Of a stretch of 64,000 nt of DNA, positions 62,597-64,000 are shown in pieces. Position numbers and translations under genes: made by a program. The notes beneath the pieces were generated by a model. It was not told where the DNA came from and did not search any database. It worked only from the letters and a program-made list of their open reading frames with translations. The stretch lies in NCBI GenBank assembly GCA_902168185.1, contig CABHOV010000029.1, forward strand, positions 124,001 through 188,000. Reading direction: 5' to 3'. How positions within the stretch are numbered: the first letter of the stretch is position 1; the number at the start of each line of letters is the position of its first letter. The stretch comes from an uncultured Bacteroides sp. (GTDB lineage: Bacteria; Bacteroidota; Bacteroidia; Cytophagales; Cyclobacteriaceae).

Positions 62597-64000
62597 TTAA
62601 AATCCTAGTGATACAGATGCTGTAATAAGTTTAGGCTGTGGTAGCGCCACGCCTCCTGCTGAGAAGAACTCAGGATCTTGTCCATTAAGCTTTTTGTCAG
62701 AATAGAGAAGCGCCAGGTTTTGTCCTTCGATTGAGAACTGTGCAGATGCAGCACCAATTCTGCGGACGAGTGCGGCCGGGAAGGTATAGCTCAGGCGAAC
62801 ACTTTTCAATCGCGCATAGTCACCATCGGCAACACGTACCGTGCTTTTATTATATAGATCATACGCACTCAGGTAATCCGGATTGCTGCCGTTTACTATC
62901 TGACGATCCAGTATAACCGGTATATTGGTTGTGTTCTCATCTCCGGGAACAGACCAGCGATTTACAAAGCTTTTCGAAAGAGAATTGAAGTCGGTATATC
63001 TCGGACTGAACGCATCATCAAGTCTGATCTTGTAGTCAAACTTGAAAGATAAAAATACGCTGAGTGAAAATCCTTTATAGCGGAATGTGTTGTTAAGTCC
63101 GCCCGCACCGCGTGGTTCAGCAGGACCTTCATACTTTAATATACTGGTCAGGTTATCGCGATCCTGTAAATCATAATTATATACCACTTCACCGGATCCA
63201 TCATAGAATGTAGGTATACCGCGTTGATCGAGTCCTGCAAATTTAGTAGAGAACAGACCTCTGCGTGGTCCGCCTAGTACAGCAGCGCCTCCCTGTACGA
63301 TGGCATCGCCAATCCGTGGATTGAAATCTAATCGTGTGATCTGATCATGCGTATACCCGATATTGAAATTTGTAGACCATGAGAAATCTCTTAACCGTAG
63401 ATTTAGCGTGTTGATGGCGAATTCTATACCGGTTGCCTTCATATCAGCATAGTTTCCGTTTTTAAAGGCATTACCACCAACACCGCTGGTTTGCAAGAGA
63501 CCAACCAGATCGTAGCAATCCCGCCTGTAAAGATCCACAGTACCCGTAACGTTGTTTCCAAGAATTCCGAAATCAATACCAACGTTAAATTCTTTCAACT
63601 TCTCCCACGTCAGGTTAGCATTTGCAAGATCTTGGATATATAGGTAAGTCTCAACATCCGTGGGGCGCAAGGTTACGCCTGAGCGTATGTTCAACAATGC
63701 GCTGGTGTTCGGACCGAGGTTGGCAGATAGGCCATATGTTGCCCGCAGCTTCAGGTAATTGAAAAAAGAAAAATCTATAAACGTTTCCTTGTCAAGATTC
63801 CACGCACCACTCACGTTCCATGTAGGCAGGTAACGGGCGCTTTTACTTTTTCCCAGGCGATTGGAACCATCGTATCGAATGGTACCATTAAATATATACT
63901 TCTCTTTAAACGAGTATCCACCGTTCAGGAAGAATCCTGCGAATTTCTCGCGATCAATTCCCAAGGCGTATATACTAATTCCCTGGCTGTTCAGAAAGGC
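62597..64000 (-). CDS. SusC/RagA TonB-linked outer-membrane protein, C-terminal part (partial)
   Basis: The open frame continues to the window edge, so at least 467 residues of the C-terminal barrel are present; the plug and signal regions lie to the right. SusC-type barrel strands and motifs include GGYSFKEKYIFNGTIRYDGSNRL, KEFNVGIDFGILGN, GGLNNTFRYKGFSLSVFLSF, and the closing QPKLITASVSLGF. It forms the TonB-dependent channel for the SusD gene 12 bp downstream. An apparent start at 63964 is not the true one. Confidence 0.93.
   Translation of the reverse strand, partial: AFLNSQGISIYALGIDREKFAGFFLNGGYSFKEKYIFNGTIRYDGSNRLGKSKSARYLPTWNVSGAWNLDKETFIDFSFFNYLKLRATYGLSANLGPNTSALLNIRSGVTLRPTDVETYLYIQDLANANLTWEKLKEFNVGIDFGILGNNVTGTVDLYRRDCYDLVGLLQTSGVGGNAFKNGNYADMKATGIEFAINTLNLRLRDFSWSTNFNIGYTHDQITRLDFNPRIGDAIVQGGAAVLGGPRRGLFSTKFAGLDQRGIPTFYDGSGEVVYNYDLQDRDNLTSILKYEGPAEPRGAGGLNNTFRYKGFSLSVFLSFKFDYKIRLDDAFSPRYTDFNSLSKSFVNRWSVPGDENTTNIPVILDRQIVNGSNPDYLSAYDLYNKSTVRVADGDYARLKSVRLSYTFPAALVRRIGAASAQFSIEGQNLALLYSDKKLNGQDPEFFSAGGVALPQPKLITASVSLGF

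Noticed and set aside
1..64000. tRNA, rRNA, CRISPR, insertion sequences, prophage
   Set aside because: None seen by eye: no transposase-like or integrase-like protein, no regular repeat-spacer array, and no tRNA-like cloverleaf noticed. A short or degenerate one could be missed.

Overview
The window looks like chromosomal DNA from a member of the Bacteroidota, most likely a Cytophagales-type soil or freshwater gliding bacterium. The evidence is two SusC/SusD-type uptake loci, a giant protein with a gliding-motility / type IX secretion C-terminal domain, many beta-barrel and lipoprotein genes, LytS/LytTR and NarL two-component pairs, PadR-linked FtsX-like permeases without an ATPase, few Shine-Dalgarno sites, and a promoter matching the Bacteroidota -7 element TAnnTTTG. 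I see no tRNA, rRNA, CRISPR array, insertion sequence or phage. Species identity is inference.

Layout. 1-5.5 kb: tail of a SusD gene, two secreted FAD-dependent oxidoreductases and an MFS transporter. 5.5-8 kb: minus-strand L,D-transpeptidase, VOC protein, small membrane protein and outer-membrane protein. 8.3-13.9 kb: SBBP-repeat/type IX cargo protein, HAD phosphatase and AGCS amino-acid carrier. 14.3-26.7 kb: a dense signalling island with a two-PAS histidine kinase, an eight-PAS LytS-type kinase with its LytTR regulator, a GAF/PAS protein with no output domain, a kinase-like protein with an eroded ATP-binding domain, a CheY-like receiver and a CheB methylesterase. 26.7-34.7 kb: phosphate transporter, PdeM-like phosphoesterase, CapA-like protein, barrel protein, LTA-synthase-like sulfatase and amidohydrolase. 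34.8-38.5 kb: a three-gene module around a DUF692/MNIO enzyme fused to its partner domain. 38.9-41.7 kb: lipoprotein, membrane protein, NarL-type kinase and regulator. 41.8-45.6 kb: acyl-CoA dehydrogenase, tryptophan-dioxygenase-like gene, cysteine synthase and intradiol dioxygenase. 45.8-51.3 kb: a second LytS/LytTR pair, SGNH hydrolase, Dps and a class A penicillin-binding protein. 51.7-57.5 kb: PadR regulator and two paralogous FtsX-like permeases. 57.7-64 kb: a lipoprotein and a SusC/SusD/zinc-metallohydrolase/DUF4302 uptake locus.

Two systems stand out. (1) In the signalling island, three copies of one promoter architecture occur: two direct-repeat half-sites exactly 21 bp apart, then 29 bp to a -7-like element. 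In two copies an ATG follows exactly 27 bp after the start of the -7 element. The 21-bp repeat spacing is that of LytTR operators, so the adjacent LytTR regulator probably controls the GAF/PAS gene, an unannotated short RNA with its own terminator, and a 20-residue membrane peptide placed just ahead of the CheY gene. (2) At 34.8-36.6 kb, an 85-residue protein with one CAPCH motif overlaps the gene of an MNIO enzyme fused to a DUF2063-like partner domain. This is the expected shape of a peptide-modification (RiPP-like) system, in a compact and atypical form.
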